Source of the DNA: JAIYDQ01 sp034408855
Lineage (GTDB): Bacteria > Planctomycetota > Planctomycetia > Pirellulales > Pirellulaceae
Assembly: GCA_034408855.1 (NCBI GenBank)
Contig: JAWXCK010000303.1
Location: 1-64,000, forward strand
Direction of reading: 5' to 3'
DNA: 64,000 nucleotides
Part shown: piece after piece, positions 17,234 to 26,434 of the stretch
Numbering within the stretch: position 1 is the stretch's first letter
Layout: each line of letters begins with the position of its first letter
The notes under the pieces: model-generated
Databases searched by the model: none
Seen by the model: only the letters and a program-made list of their open reading frames with translations
What the model was told of the DNA's origin: nothing
Translations under genes and position numbers: made by a program

Positions 17234-18808
17234 ATGCGACCAATGAACGAAAGCCCGAGTGCTCGACTCAAAAATGCACGCTGCAAAAGAAAACGACAGA
17301 TTTATGCCGTTCTTTTGTTCGCCGCGTCGTTGGTTGAGATCAACAACGGAGCTTTGCGAGCTGAAAACTGGGCTATGCCAACGATCGGTTCGAAGACTGT
17401 CTGCGCGAAAAGTGCATCTTTCGTGAAGTTGATCGGTTTGAATGCTATCGAGCAAGCTACATCGAGTACGCCGCAAGTCTCATTGGACGCGCCGCAAGTC
17501 TCAGCGGTGGCGACCCTTGTAGTCGAACACGGTAAGTGCTCGGAAGGATGTGCTGAAACTCCAAGTGTTCCGGCGCCGATCGGAACAGTGACCTTCAATT
17601 CTCCAACGTTCCTGAGCGTCCCCAATAGTACGGGAGTTGAAATACCGCCCACGTTGGCGCAAATCGAATCAGAAGTTCTATCGACGAGCGAGTCAAAAAA
17701 GGGTTCGGTTAAGATCGAGATGAATTCGGTCGGCAGTGTTTCCTTGCCTCGCGTCGTCATACCGGAAAAAAACGTCGAAGCGCAAGATGCTGTTCTGAAC
17801 GCGTTAGCGGCAATCCAACAGTCCGTGAATACGCCGGCGGTACTGGTTGGCGAGATCAAGACCAGTCTGGTCGAAGAGTCGAAAATCGCGAAAGTCGACG
17901 AGCCTGCAAAAGCCGATGACTCACGGGCACCGAATGTTGTGCGAATTCCAAGCATGACCTTGGCTCGAAAAGAAACTGAGGCTAGCCAGATAACCACTGA
18001 GCCGACGGCGCTAGCCGCGGTCTCTTCCCGCGAGCACACTCCAACGAAAACGGCCGAGGCTAGCGCCGACGGCTCACCTTTAGAGGTCGTTTCATCAGAT
18101 GCAGTTTCATCAGGCGCAGTAACGCCTGCTCCGGTCGACGCGATCGCAGATCATTCGCCTATCGTCGATCGAGAGTCAACACGCTTCTCGCCGAAGGTTG
18201 TCGCCATTGCTGTTTCCACCACAAGCGATGCGAGTCGATACCGAAACAATGTCGAAGTAGAAAACCATAAAGTCGTCGAAAAAGTCATCGAACCAGAGTC
18301 TCAAACTCAGAATGCTGATTTGCCTTCGACCGGTCGAGCATCCGACGAAGGTCCGATGGCAGTTCATGTGACCTACCGAAATACTCGAAACGTCAATATG
18401 GACGGATCGATCGAAAAAATTGCAATCGAGGACGAATCGATTTGCAAAGCGATGGTATACGAGTCGGATGGAATCATGTTGTTGGGCATTGGATGCGGTA
18501 CAACACGACTTCGGGTCTGGATGACATCTGAGGCGAATCGACGCAACCCTCCTCGGTTGATCGATATCACCGTCAGCGAAGCTTGGTCGGCACCGACGGT
18601 CAAACGAGCTACGAGCATCGAAGAGGCGATCAAGTCAATTGCTGAGCTTTATCCTACGTCACGAATAGCCATCAAGCCAACTGATAATGGTTCCATCACG
18701 GTATTTGGAATAACGCGTTCCGAGGAGCAAGCGAAACAAATCGCATCGCTGGTTCGGAAGTTATTTCTTGTTCCCGTCCAGGATCGTATTGCCGTGCATT
18801 CAAATTAA
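17234..18808 (+). CDS. Exported protein with Pil_N and BON-like domains, no secretin
   Basis: 524 residues with a signal peptide near 21-42. A long low-complexity middle (about 60-360) is rich in Val, Ser, Thr, Pro and Glu and contains small duplications such as APQVS and SSDAV/SSGAV. The C-terminal 150 residues resemble the start of CpaC/RcpA secretins: a Pil_N domain (VTYRNTRNVNMDGSIEKIAI, then LLGIGCGTTRLRVW) followed by a BON-like domain (SIEEAIKSIAELYP... ITVFGITRS). The secretin barrel itself is missing. It may interact with a secretin encoded elsewhere, or be a separate envelope protein. ATGs at 17234 and 17243 are both possible starts. Confidence 0.65.
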   Translation: MRPMNESPSARLKNARCKRKRQIYAVLLFAASLVEINNGALRAENWAMPTIGSKTVCAKSASFVKLIGLNAIEQATSSTPQVSLDAPQVSAVATLVVEHGKCSEGCAETPSVPAPIGTVTFNSPTFLSVPNSTGVEIPPTLAQIESEVLSTSESKKGSVKIEMNSVGSVSLPRVVIPEKNVEAQDAVLNALAAIQQSVNTPAVLVGEIKTSLVEESKIAKVDEPAKADDSRAPNVVRIPSMTLARKETEASQITTEPTALAAVSSREHTPTKTAEASADGSPLEVVSSDAVSSGAVTPAPVDAIADHSPIVDRESTRFSPKVVAIAVSTTSDASRYRNNVEVENHKVVEKVIEPESQTQNADLPSTGRASDEGPMAVHVTYRNTRNVNMDGSIEKIAIEDESICKAMVYESDGIMLLGIGCGTTRLRVWMTSEANRRNPPRLIDITVSEAWSAPTVKRATSIEEAIKSIAELYPTSRIAIKPTDNGSITVFGITRSEEQAKQIASLVRKLFLVPVQDRIAVHSN

Positions 18809-18929
18809 AAACTTCCATGTCAACGATTTTTAAGTAACATTTTTTCCGTCATCAAATCACTCCAAGTTTATTTCCCTGCAAACCACTACTGCTAATTACC
18901 CAGTGCTCAACGATTAGGGAGCGGCCAAC

Positions 18930-20321
18930 ATGCGTCATTCAAAAAACATTCAGATCTTAGACTCGAACAGTGACGTTTTGCGATCCACCGTGAATCGTCG
19001 TCGCGGGTCCGTATTCGCCACGGTTTTAGCGAGCTGTTTGTCGGCTGTTGTTAGCCAACCAGTAATGTCGCAATCGTATGCTCCGGCCGTGACGTCGGTG
19101 CTCGACGACACCGCTCAATACGGTTACTCGACATTCGAGACAGTCGCTCGGGGGACCGACCCCACCTATAACGCCTTGGCATCCGGACAAGGAGGCGTCA
19201 TTAGTCGGCAGCTATCAGACGGACAGATCCAATTGGGAAATACCGATGAAGGCACGATCATCAGCGTTTCAGAAGGCGAAGATCGAGTTACTGGCCAAGT
19301 ACCGGCTGGTGATTTTATCTCGACCAATGCAAATCAGATGTTCGGATCGGGCTACTCGAATATGCAGAGTGAGTATGTTCCAAGTTCGCATGTCGGAGGT
19401 GGAAGTTCCTACAGTGGCTATGGATCCACCGGTTACGGCAACAGCAATCCTTGCTGTCCAGAAAACTGCCATTCATTCTATGTAAGCTATGATTCGATTT
19501 ACATAAAGAAAAAGGCCGATCAATCGTTTAGTCTTTCGCAAGGTAGATTCCTCAGCGATTTCGATTTCGATTTCAGTCACCGCATTACCATTGGGCAGAT
19601 GTTTGACTGTACCGATGGAGTTGAAGCCGTCTTTACTGGGCCACTTCGATGGTCTCGGCAGCGAATCGATCAAAACAGTGCTGGTGGTCTCAATAGTATT
19701 CTCACAACCGGGTTCGGCTACACTCCGGATCAAATCGACACCTTTAATGGCTCGAATCGCCATATCCAACTAGAACAGATTTACATGCAAAGCTACGAAT
19801 TGAATCGTCGCTGGTTTGCTTGGGATATCATGAGCACCTTGATTGGGATTCGCGGATTCAACTACAACGAATCGTACTTGTTTGATACCGTTGATTCCGA
19901 TCTTAGCTTGGGATACTTGCGAACGAAAACGAGCAACTTCTTGCTTGGCGGGCAAGTCGGTGCGGATATCTACAAACCGTTTGGCCAGCGGCTCGCTTTA
20001 GGATCTTCTACTCGCGTTGGGATCTTCGCAAACTTCAACAAGGGAGAAACACTCCTGGTCAATGACGCCTCGTTCTTAATCAATACTCGCACCAGAGATA
20101 CCGACGTGGCAGGAATGATCGAGTACAAGGCATTGGCACGTTACCGAATTCTTCCTCACGTCATCGTAAGGGCTGGTTATGAAGCCTGGATACTTGCGGG
20201 AATTGCCACGGTATCGGATCAACGCTATGTGCCGATTAATCCGAGCACCGGGCTGAACTATCGTGCTTCCGATATCGTCTTTTTCCATGGTGCAACCGGC
20301 GGTGTGGAAATCCAGTTCTAA
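18930..20321 (+). CDS. Predicted outer-membrane beta-barrel protein (BBP7-like)
   Basis: 463 residues. A signal peptide (about 25-48, ending VMSQSYA) is followed by a Gly/Ser/Tyr-rich linker, a CCPENC cluster, then alternating amphipathic strands from about residue 190 to the end, finishing with an aromatic Phe (GGVEIQF), which is the usual signal for outer-membrane barrel insertion. Segments such as FSHRITIGQMFDC and YEWILAGIATVSDQ-type strands resemble planctomycete BBP7 barrels; this family call is by resemblance only. AGGGA lies 9 bases before the ATG. It follows the Pil_N-type gene by 121 bases in the same direction. Confidence 0.55.
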   Translation: MRHSKNIQILDSNSDVLRSTVNRRRGSVFATVLASCLSAVVSQPVMSQSYAPAVTSVLDDTAQYGYSTFETVARGTDPTYNALASGQGGVISRQLSDGQIQLGNTDEGTIISVSEGEDRVTGQVPAGDFISTNANQMFGSGYSNMQSEYVPSSHVGGGSSYSGYGSTGYGNSNPCCPENCHSFYVSYDSIYIKKKADQSFSLSQGRFLSDFDFDFSHRITIGQMFDCTDGVEAVFTGPLRWSRQRIDQNSAGGLNSILTTGFGYTPDQIDTFNGSNRHIQLEQIYMQSYELNRRWFAWDIMSTLIGIRGFNYNESYLFDTVDSDLSLGYLRTKTSNFLLGGQVGADIYKPFGQRLALGSSTRVGIFANFNKGETLLVNDASFLINTRTRDTDVAGMIEYKALARYRILPHVIVRAGYEAWILAGIATVSDQRYVPINPSTGLNYRASDIVFFHGATGGVEIQF

Positions 20322-20368
20322 TTTGCTAGTCCCAAATCTGGTTGGCGTTTGCTACAATCTGTGCCATC

Positions 20369-21400
20369 ATGTTATGGCGAGATTATCAAGGGCATCTAAA
20401 ACAAAAAAAATGGTTTCAGCAGGCGATTCGTCAGAATCGCTTGGCCAGCACCTTTCTGATGGTGGGTCCCGATGGTTGCGGAAAGCGAACCTTCTCGCGT
20501 TTGATCGCCAAAGCCTTGCTTTGTCCCAATCGCGATTCAGGATCGCTTGATCCCTGCCAGTCGTGCGAAAGTTGCGTGCAGATTGACGCCGATACGCATC
20601 CCGATCTCTTGCAGGTTTGCAAACCGCCCGAAGCCTCTAGCCTGTCGATCGAATTGTTGGTCGGGTCGAGAGAGAACCGGCTGCGCGAAGGCTTGTGCTA
20701 TGAACTGCACATGAAACCGTATCATGGCCAACGACGCATCGCGATCATCGACGACGCCGATACGATTCACGTTGAAGCCGCCAATAGTATGCTTAAGACG
20801 CTGGAAGAGCCACCGGTTGGGGCTGCTATTTTCTTAATCAGCTCGAACGAACAGCGCCAGCTTTCCACCATTCGTTCTCGCTCGCAAATCGTTCGCTTTC
20901 AAGGTCTTTCCAGCGATGTCATCTCGACGCTCTTGATTCGAAACGGATTGGTGGACAACAAAGCGACGGCTGATGCGATCGCCAAGTTAGCCGACGGTTC
21001 GTATGCTCGAGCTCAAGCCTTTCTCGACAATGATCTGCGAGAATTCCGCGCCGAAATTCGAGCGAAACTCGCGGAACGTCCGTTCGATTTTATTGCGATG
21101 TCCAAAGCGATTGTCGCCAACATTGAATCGGCAGGTAAAGAAGGCGCCCTTCGAAGAGCTCGATTGAAAACGATCTTTTCCATCGCGATCGAGTTCTATC
21201 GCTCTATTATCTATCAACAAGCGGGGCACGTTCGATCGCTCTTCGATGGTGAAGAAGCAAAGCTTGGGCTGCCGATTTCAGTGGCCAATCGGGCTTTAGA
21301 GATATGCGTCGCAGCGCAAGGCGACGTCGATCGCAACGTTACACCTGCAGCGCTTCTAGAGTCGTGGTCGACGGAGCTTGCCGAGATCTGCCGCGCTTGA
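20369..21400 (+). CDS. holB: DNA polymerase III subunit delta prime
   Basis: About 343 residues from the ATG at 20369 (MLWRDYQGH); a TTG at 20342 in the same frame would add nine residues of poor quality. It is the clamp-loader subunit of replication. The N-terminal AAA fold has a P-loop GPDGCGKR in which the usual Ser/Thr after Lys is Arg, a zinc module with CPNRD... CQSCESC, and the DDADTIHVEAANSMLKTLEEPP block typical of delta prime. SRSQ replaces SRC at sensor 1. The C-terminus is helical. The 3' end overlaps the convergent VanZ-like gene by 62 bases. Confidence 0.9.
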   Translation: MLWRDYQGHLKQKKWFQQAIRQNRLASTFLMVGPDGCGKRTFSRLIAKALLCPNRDSGSLDPCQSCESCVQIDADTHPDLLQVCKPPEASSLSIELLVGSRENRLREGLCYELHMKPYHGQRRIAIIDDADTIHVEAANSMLKTLEEPPVGAAIFLISSNEQRQLSTIRSRSQIVRFQGLSSDVISTLLIRNGLVDNKATADAIAKLADGSYARAQAFLDNDLREFRAEIRAKLAERPFDFIAMSKAIVANIESAGKEGALRRARLKTIFSIAIEFYRSIIYQQAGHVRSLFDGEEAKLGLPISVANRALEICVAAQGDVDRNVTPAALLESWSTELAEICRA

Positions 21401-21767
21401 CGATTTGCCATCGAAGGATCGCATAAAACGTCAGACCGACAATCGCACCGCACGAGTCTGCAACCCAATCCATGATATCGGCTTGTCGACCGACCGGCGT
21501 CTGCGAGATCTCATCCATAACGCCATACGAGATCGCCAAGAAGCCAGCCATAAGGATGTTCAATCGCTTGTGTTTCGGGACCGTCGGCAGCGCCCAGGCC
21601 AGCAAAAATGCCAAACCCGCATAGGCCGTGAAATGCAGCAACTTATCGGAATAGCGGAACGAAACGACGACCGACTTCGGAAGGTGGGTTGCGATGAAAA
21701 GCAAACACCAATAGCCACACAGCAAAATGGTGGCTAGTCGAACGCCTCGAATCGTACTTTGAATCAT
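21339..21767 (-). CDS. VanZ-like small membrane protein
   Basis: 142 residues with four hydrophobic segments (about 10-30, 43-62, 69-88, 105-125). The pattern DKLLHFTAYAGLAFLLAWAL and a MDEISQTPVGRQADIMDWVADSCGAIVG stretch, split by helices, is characteristic of the VanZ family of small membrane proteins. VanZ in enterococci affects teicoplanin resistance; most environmental members have unknown function. Its last 62 bases overlap the end of holB on the opposite strand, and the overlap lies in the poorly conserved C-terminal tail. Confidence 0.8.
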   Translation of the reverse strand: MIQSTIRGVRLATILLCGYWCLLFIATHLPKSVVVSFRYSDKLLHFTAYAGLAFLLAWALPTVPKHKRLNILMAGFLAISYGVMDEISQTPVGRQADIMDWVADSCGAIVGLTFYAILRWQIVKRGRSRQAPSTTTLEALQV

Positions 21768-22010
21768 TGTTTATAGCTCGGACTGTGGACGTGGAAACGG
21801 AGCGACCCGTTTTCGATTAGGACAAGCAACTAAGACAAGCAACTTCATTGAACAATCTATTACCTATTCGATAGCTAAAGAGTCTAGATCAGTTCTATCG
21901 CGGTATGTCATAAAGAATCGTCATTTGCGATCAGTTTTACAAATATTTCTAAGTCGTTATCAGTTCAGGGTACAATGGGCGACGAGTCGACATAGCGTTT
22001 TTTGTTTATC

Positions 22011-22016
22011 GAGGAG
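22011..22016 (+). promoter_or_regulatory. Ribosome binding site supporting a TTG start
   Basis: GAGGAG ends 7 bases before a TTG at 22024, immediately followed by a good signal peptide. The upstream ATG at 21925 has no such signal and would add a non-signal N-terminus. Confidence 0.6.
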
Positions 22017-22023
22017 CTTGGTC

Positions 22024-25000
22024 TTGTTCACGGTGATTTATCGATCGTTTTGGCTCGTTGCCGTTTTGGCGGGTTTTGTAGGTACAGGCCAGCTTGCACT
22101 CTCGCAACGCCAGAGGCTCGACGTGGGACCGATCGCGATCGAATCGGTCAATGAAGTAATTCAAGCATGGTCCGTCGAGCGTCATCTTTTTATCAAAGGC
22201 GAGATTGGGGTCGGTACACAGCAGCTTGTCGTTTTACAGCATTGGCTTGCTGCGAACGGACCACACTGGACGATTGTCTTGTTGCAAAGTGCCTCAGGCG
22301 AGTCCTTTCAAGCCAGCGACGGTCGAACCTATTCCGACATGGACGCGGTCGAGCATGCACTCGGATATGGACTGAGCAATCGCACCGGTTTTGGCGCATT
22401 GGAACATTCCACTACAAAGGAAAAAGACGGCGCGATATTTGTGCTGTTCCTTCGCGAACGGAAGTTTAGTTATTTTGCGTCCGATGCCCAGGATCGACGC
22501 GGGCTTGGACAGTCGCACTGGATCGGCGAGCTGGACCAACCGGCCTTTCGCGCGATGCGTTCGGGTGGTCGAATTATCGATGCCGTCAAAGACACCGTCC
22601 AATCGATCAACCGTCGACTCGATAACGCAATTCAAGCCGAAGCGAGCGCAGCAAGACGAGCAGCCGACGAGCAAAAACGCGGCATCGAATTCCTTAAAGC
22701 GGGGATAGAAACGACACGCACTTCGATTCAAGATGTTGAAAAGAACGCTCAAGACATACTCGCCGCGCATCCTTCGGCAACCGGACCCCTCACCCAGCCA
22801 ACTATCAAACAATGGAGAAGTGCGTTAGAGGAAATCGAATCGCAATTGACGCCCGAGTTCACCCGTGCCAATGAACAGAGCCTCGCCAAAGTCGCCGACG
22901 AGATCGCTCGCTTTCTGAACGCTTTCGCGTCTGCAGGAGACTTAACAGAGCAATCAGCAAAGCTGGAAAGCCGGATACTCGCGCTGAACAAAGACCCGAA
23001 CGGCATCGCGAATCCTTTCATCGAGCAAACTCGAAAAATTCTCAGCGAAGCGAAATTGAAAGCTGACGACGGGCAGTTGGACGTCGCTAGTCTGATCGCT
23101 CAAGCGGAAGTACGACTCAGTCAGGCAAACAATGCGATCGAGCAAGAGAATCAGCGGATTGCGGAGGTCAACCAAAAAATCGAGCAAGCACGGTTGCTTC
23201 GAATGTGGGTGTTGCGAACCGTGTATGCCATGTTAGGAATTCTTGCGGCCATATTGGCGAGTTTTTTAGGGTACCTAAATCGACAGCGTCGACCAGCAAT
23301 GGTAGAAGCCAAAAAAATGTTTCTCGAACGCGAGCAATCGGTGCGAAAAGAAACCGATCATATCGATCAGCTCTTTCAGCGAAACCGAGAGATAATCGGC
23401 TCGCGTGAAAAAATCGACGATCGCGGTTATACCGGTCGGACACGCATTGTGAGCGAAGCAGCACTGGAATCGGTCGACGATCTTTTTGTCATGTCCAAGG
23501 AAGTCAATCGTGTCATGGAAGAAGCTCGCGATTGGATCTCTCCAAAGAATATTTTCGGCAAGCTGATAAATCTGATCAGTAGTTTCCGATACCAGCGCGG
23601 CGTAAACCATCTTAGCGGAACGCCGCTTCGATTTAGCAAACGCGGCGGGCTACCTTGGGTTCTTCGAGATCAAATTGCAGCAGCAGCCGACCAAGGCGAA
23701 ACGGGCAAAGGCGAAACGGGCAAAGGCGAAACGGGCAAAGGCCAAACACGATCCGATGCGGAGCTGCCGGACGAGATTGCCATGACCTTCGAAGCGGTAT
23801 TTCAAGCTTTTAAGCAACGCGGCGTGGAAGCACAAGCGTCGCTGACGACCATTGAGGACAGTCTATCCACCGTACATGAATCGCTCCAACAATTGCACGA
23901 AAAGCTCGAAGAGGCAACGCAACGAGAGTTACGACTGACGTTCGCCGCAAAGCAAGATGGATATTTTGGAATTCCAAAATTCGTCGAAATCTTGCTGCCG
24001 TCGATTCAAGAGGACTTAGCATCTGCCGATCAACTTTCGACATTCGACGCGGTACAAGCATGTGAAGGTCCGATTCCGAATGCCGCACGAAAACTCACTG
24101 AGGCTGACCAACTGTCGAACGAGTTAGAAGCCACCCGTCGAGATATTTTTCCAAAACTTCGACAAACCGCCGAAGAACTGAAGGGATTTGGTTACGCATC
24201 GAATTGGATCGATTCGGCTTTGACCGCAATCGCCCATCGAGCTGACCAGCTTATCGAGCTGGCAGCCAAGCAATCGGTAGCGACCGAAATAAAAGAAGTC
24301 TCGGAAGTGATTGAGAATTTGAATAACAACGCATTGAGCTGCGTCGAGTTAGCCAAGGCGATACAAACGGAGCATCGACCCAGTCTTTCAACTTTGGAAG
24401 AAAACATTCGCAAGGCCCGTGCCGATTTGGGACAGGCCATGCAACTTCCGAGTGAATCGATGTTGCGAGAATTGGATTGTGATCCCGATGATAGCCTCGC
24501 TCAAGCCCGAGACAACGTCGAAGCCGCTAAGACGATGCTGGTTCAAGGGCGATTCGAAGCAGCAGCCGCTGCCATCGATACGATGCGTTCGGAATTGAAT
24601 CGTGCCGACGCGATTTTGCGAGAATCCAAGACAGCCGTCGAGTCGTTTAACAAAGTTCGGCTATCGAATAGTCAGTCGTTGGAGAACCTTCGCGCCCGTT
24701 CAAGCCAGCTTTCTCAAGCCGTCGTTCGAGCCAAGCAAGCCTATGCGGCGGCCGCGTTGGTCATCCATTACTCGGAAGTCGTGTCGCCTCAAATTTCCAT
24801 GCCGTCGCGCGGAAAGCTAGCGGCGGAAATCTCAAAGCAAGAACCTGCCGAGGAATCATCGAAGCCCTTCGATATCCTTCCGGGGGCAAGGCCGGCTGAC
24901 GACTTGATCGACGAGACAGTATCCGCTGCTCAAGAAATCCAACGGCTGCTCGACCTTTCCGACGGCGAGCATCGTCAGGGGAGCGTATTGAAGTCGGCGA

Positions 25001-26094
25001 ATCAATTGGAAGAAGCTGATTTGAAACTGATGAGAGCCCATGGAATGTTGCAGTACGTAACCGAGCATCTTGAGAAACTCGAAATGCAATCGCGAGAGAA
25101 CGTGAGTGTTCAGGAGCGATGCGAGGCCTTGTTGAGACGCCTCGAAAAAGAAGTCGAAGATCCGACGGTTTCCGGAAAAACGTTGGCTGCACTTGAACAG
25201 GTGTCAGCAAGTATTCGAATGAATCGACAGGAACTCGATACGGCCAATGTAGCCGCCAATCCGTTCGAATCTGGCAAAGTCATCGGATCGGCCATGGCTC
25301 GATTGGAAGAAATGCAATCGCGAATCATCGCAGATCGGCAAGGATATGCGGAAGCCGGACGTGCCGTCTCGGGAGCTGAACGGCAATTGGAAGTGGCCAG
25401 ACAATTTATACAGCAGTCACAGAGCGATGGAATCTCCGATAGTCCATTGACCGTGCAACTCAATCAGCGAATAACGCAGCAGTCGCAACAACTTGCTTCG
25501 ATTCGGCAAGCCTTGCGAGCCTCGCACGGTGATTGGGAATCGGTGGACGATCAAGCTTCTCAGTTACATTCGGATATTTCACAAGCCTCGGAAAAACTAA
25601 GCAATGAGTTGCAAGTTGCTAGTCAAGCACTTCAGGCGTTCCAGCAAGCATCGCAAAATGTCTTTAAGGCCGAACAATGGTCAGGCGCGTGGGGATCGCG
25701 AGTCCTTGGATCGCCAGGGGTCAGCGATTTAGAACGAGCCCGGGTCGGACTTCAGTCGGGCAACTACCAGACGGTTTTAGAACTCAGTCGGATTGCGGCT
25801 TCGGCAGCTCTTTCGGCCATCATGCAAGCCGAACGCGAGATCGCTCGACGTCGGATGGAAGAATCGCGAGCGGCTGAAATGGCGCGTCGAGCCCGCGAGG
25901 CGGCTAGGCGTCCCAAAAGTTCTAGCCGTGACTTTGGCGGCGGGATCAGCGACTTTTTTGGAAGCGGCGGATTCGGAGGAGGCGGCGGATTCGGAGGTTC
26001 ATCTTCTTCGTCGAGGTCTTCTTCTTCGTCGTCAGGGTCTTCATCCTCGTCATCAGGCGGTAATTCGTCGGGTTTTAGTCGTTCAGGTTGGTAA
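22024..26094 (+). CDS. Giant coiled-coil protein with TPM-like N-terminus and Gly/Ser tail
   Basis: About 1356 residues from a TTG at 22024, chosen because GAGGAG lies 7 bases before it; the frame is open from an ATG at 21925. A signal peptide (VAVLAGFVGTGQLALSQ) precedes a domain resembling TPM proteins (about 60-180 of the longer frame). One membrane helix lies near 430-455 (MLGILAAILASFLGYLN). The remainder is long, Glu/Gln/Ala-rich predicted coiled coil with few hydrophobic clusters. The end is GGGFGG, then a Ser-run, then SGFSRSGW. TPM proteins often have such Gly/Ser tails. A 15-base triplicate repeat encodes GETGK three times. Function unknown; a spacer or scaffold at the envelope is inference. 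Confidence 0.75.
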   Translation: MFTVIYRSFWLVAVLAGFVGTGQLALSQRQRLDVGPIAIESVNEVIQAWSVERHLFIKGEIGVGTQQLVVLQHWLAANGPHWTIVLLQSASGESFQASDGRTYSDMDAVEHALGYGLSNRTGFGALEHSTTKEKDGAIFVLFLRERKFSYFASDAQDRRGLGQSHWIGELDQPAFRAMRSGGRIIDAVKDTVQSINRRLDNAIQAEASAARRAADEQKRGIEFLKAGIETTRTSIQDVEKNAQDILAAHPSATGPLTQPTIKQWRSALEEIESQLTPEFTRANEQSLAKVADEIARFLNAFASAGDLTEQSAKLESRILALNKDPNGIANPFIEQTRKILSEAKLKADDGQLDVASLIAQAEVRLSQANNAIEQENQRIAEVNQKIEQARLLRMWVLRTVYAMLGILAAILASFLGYLNRQRRPAMVEAKKMFLEREQSVRKETDHIDQLFQRNREIIGSREKIDDRGYTGRTRIVSEAALESVDDLFVMSKEVNRVMEEARDWISPKNIFGKLINLISSFRYQRGVNHLSGTPLRFSKRGGLPWVLRDQIAAAADQGETGKGETGKGETGKGQTRSDAELPDEIAMTFEAVFQAFKQRGVEAQASLTTIEDSLSTVHESLQQLHEKLEEATQRELRLTFAAKQDGYFGIPKFVEILLPSIQEDLASADQLSTFDAVQACEGPIPNAARKLTEADQLSNELEATRRDIFPKLRQTAEELKGFGYASNWIDSALTAIAHRADQLIELAAKQSVATEIKEVSEVIENLNNNALSCVELAKAIQTEHRPSLSTLEENIRKARADLGQAMQLPSESMLRELDCDPDDSLAQARDNVEAAKTMLVQGRFEAAAAAIDTMRSELNRADAILRESKTAVESFNKVRLSNSQSLENLRARSSQLSQAVVRAKQAYAAAALVIHYSEVVSPQISMPSRGKLAAEISKQEPAEESSKPFDILPGARPADDLIDETVSAAQEIQRLLDLSDGEHRQGSVLKSANQLEEADLKLMRAHGMLQYVTEHLEKLEMQSRENVSVQERCEALLRRLEKEVEDPTVSGKTLAALEQVSASIRMNRQELDTANVAANPFESGKVIGSAMARLEEMQSRIIADRQGYAEAGRAVSGAERQLEVARQFIQQSQSDGISDSPLTVQLNQRITQQSQQLASIRQALRASHGDWESVDDQASQLHSDISQASEKLSNELQVASQALQAFQQASQNVFKAEQWSGAWGSRVLGSPGVSDLERARVGLQSGNYQTVLELSRIAASAALSAIMQAEREIARRRMEESRAAEMARRAREAARRPKSSSRDFGGGISDFFGSGGFGGGGGFGGSSSSSRSSSSSSGSSSSSSGGNSSGFSRSGW
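23695..23739 (+). repeat. Three tandem 15-base units inside the coiled-coil gene
   Basis: GGCGAAACGGGCAAA occurs three times exactly without gaps (23695, 23710, 23725), followed by a decayed unit. It encodes GETGK three times in a loop of the predicted coiled-coil protein. Perfect identity suggests a recent expansion by slippage; the frame is preserved. Confidence 0.9.
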
Positions 26095-26108
26095 CAGTTG
26101 CTAAAAAT

Positions 26109-26134
26109 GCCCCTCGTTCGGGCGGTTTTCCTTT
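26109..26134 (+). terminator. Probable terminator after the coiled-coil gene
   Basis: GCCC (26109-26112) pairs with GGGC (26120-26123) over a 7-base loop, followed by GGTTTTCCTTTTT. The stem is short, so confidence is moderate. Confidence 0.5.
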
Positions 26135-26193
26135 TTGGCGAGGTCCTATATAGTAGAAATGCGTGGTGATAGGCATCGCGGTATCTCCAAGTT

Positions 26194-26274
26194 GTGAGCC
26201 GAACGATCTAGCGTCGGGCCCTTGACCAGAAAACACAGTGCTTCAGCGGCCCGCGGCTAACGCCGGCGGCTCAC
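26194..26274. repeat. Dispersed palindromic element, full copy
   Basis: Termini GTGAGCCG and CGGCTCAC are exact inverted repeats; inside, an arm with AGCGTCGGGC faces GCCCGCGGCTAACGCC. The same plan (GTGAGCCG ... CGGCTCAC with a GCTAGC/GCTAAC core) recurs at 33304-33382 and 60904-60997, with partial copies elsewhere. It carries no ORF. Confidence 0.8.
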
Positions 26275-26434
26275 TATTGCAGCAAATACGCAACTTGCGA
26301 CAGTTGAAGTTGAAGAGATAGAGGACGCAAGCTGGAAGCTTACGCCACCTATACGCCGGCGATTTGACTTAGGGGCTACCGCTGGTTAGCCTAGATAGTA
26401 GTCGAATTCAGTATCTAATCGCTGGGAGTTTGCA

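Larger units (their letters stand above)
26095..26434. other. 340-base intergenic region with a palindromic element
   Basis: Between the coiled-coil gene and the ELW-repeat gene no ORF with coding character was seen. It holds the weak terminator at its start and the palindromic element at 26194-26274. GGGAG is 6 bases before the TTG start at 26435. Nothing else recognised. Confidence 0.7.

Noticed and set aside
17302..18039. 245-codon open frame on the minus strand
   Set aside because: It is fully antisense to the Pil_N-type gene, whose long low-complexity reading frame leaves few stops on the other strand. It has no recognisable protein features or start signal.
20342..20368. TTG at 20342 as the start of holB
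   Set aside because: It would add nine residues before a good ATG with the normal delta-prime N-terminus.
21925..22023. ATG at 21925 as the start of the coiled-coil gene
   Set aside because: No ribosome binding site precedes it and it delays the signal peptide; the TTG at 22024 with GAGGAG fits better.
23695..23739. Short tandem repeats considered as a CRISPR array
   Set aside because: Units are 15 bases with no spacers and sit in a coding frame.
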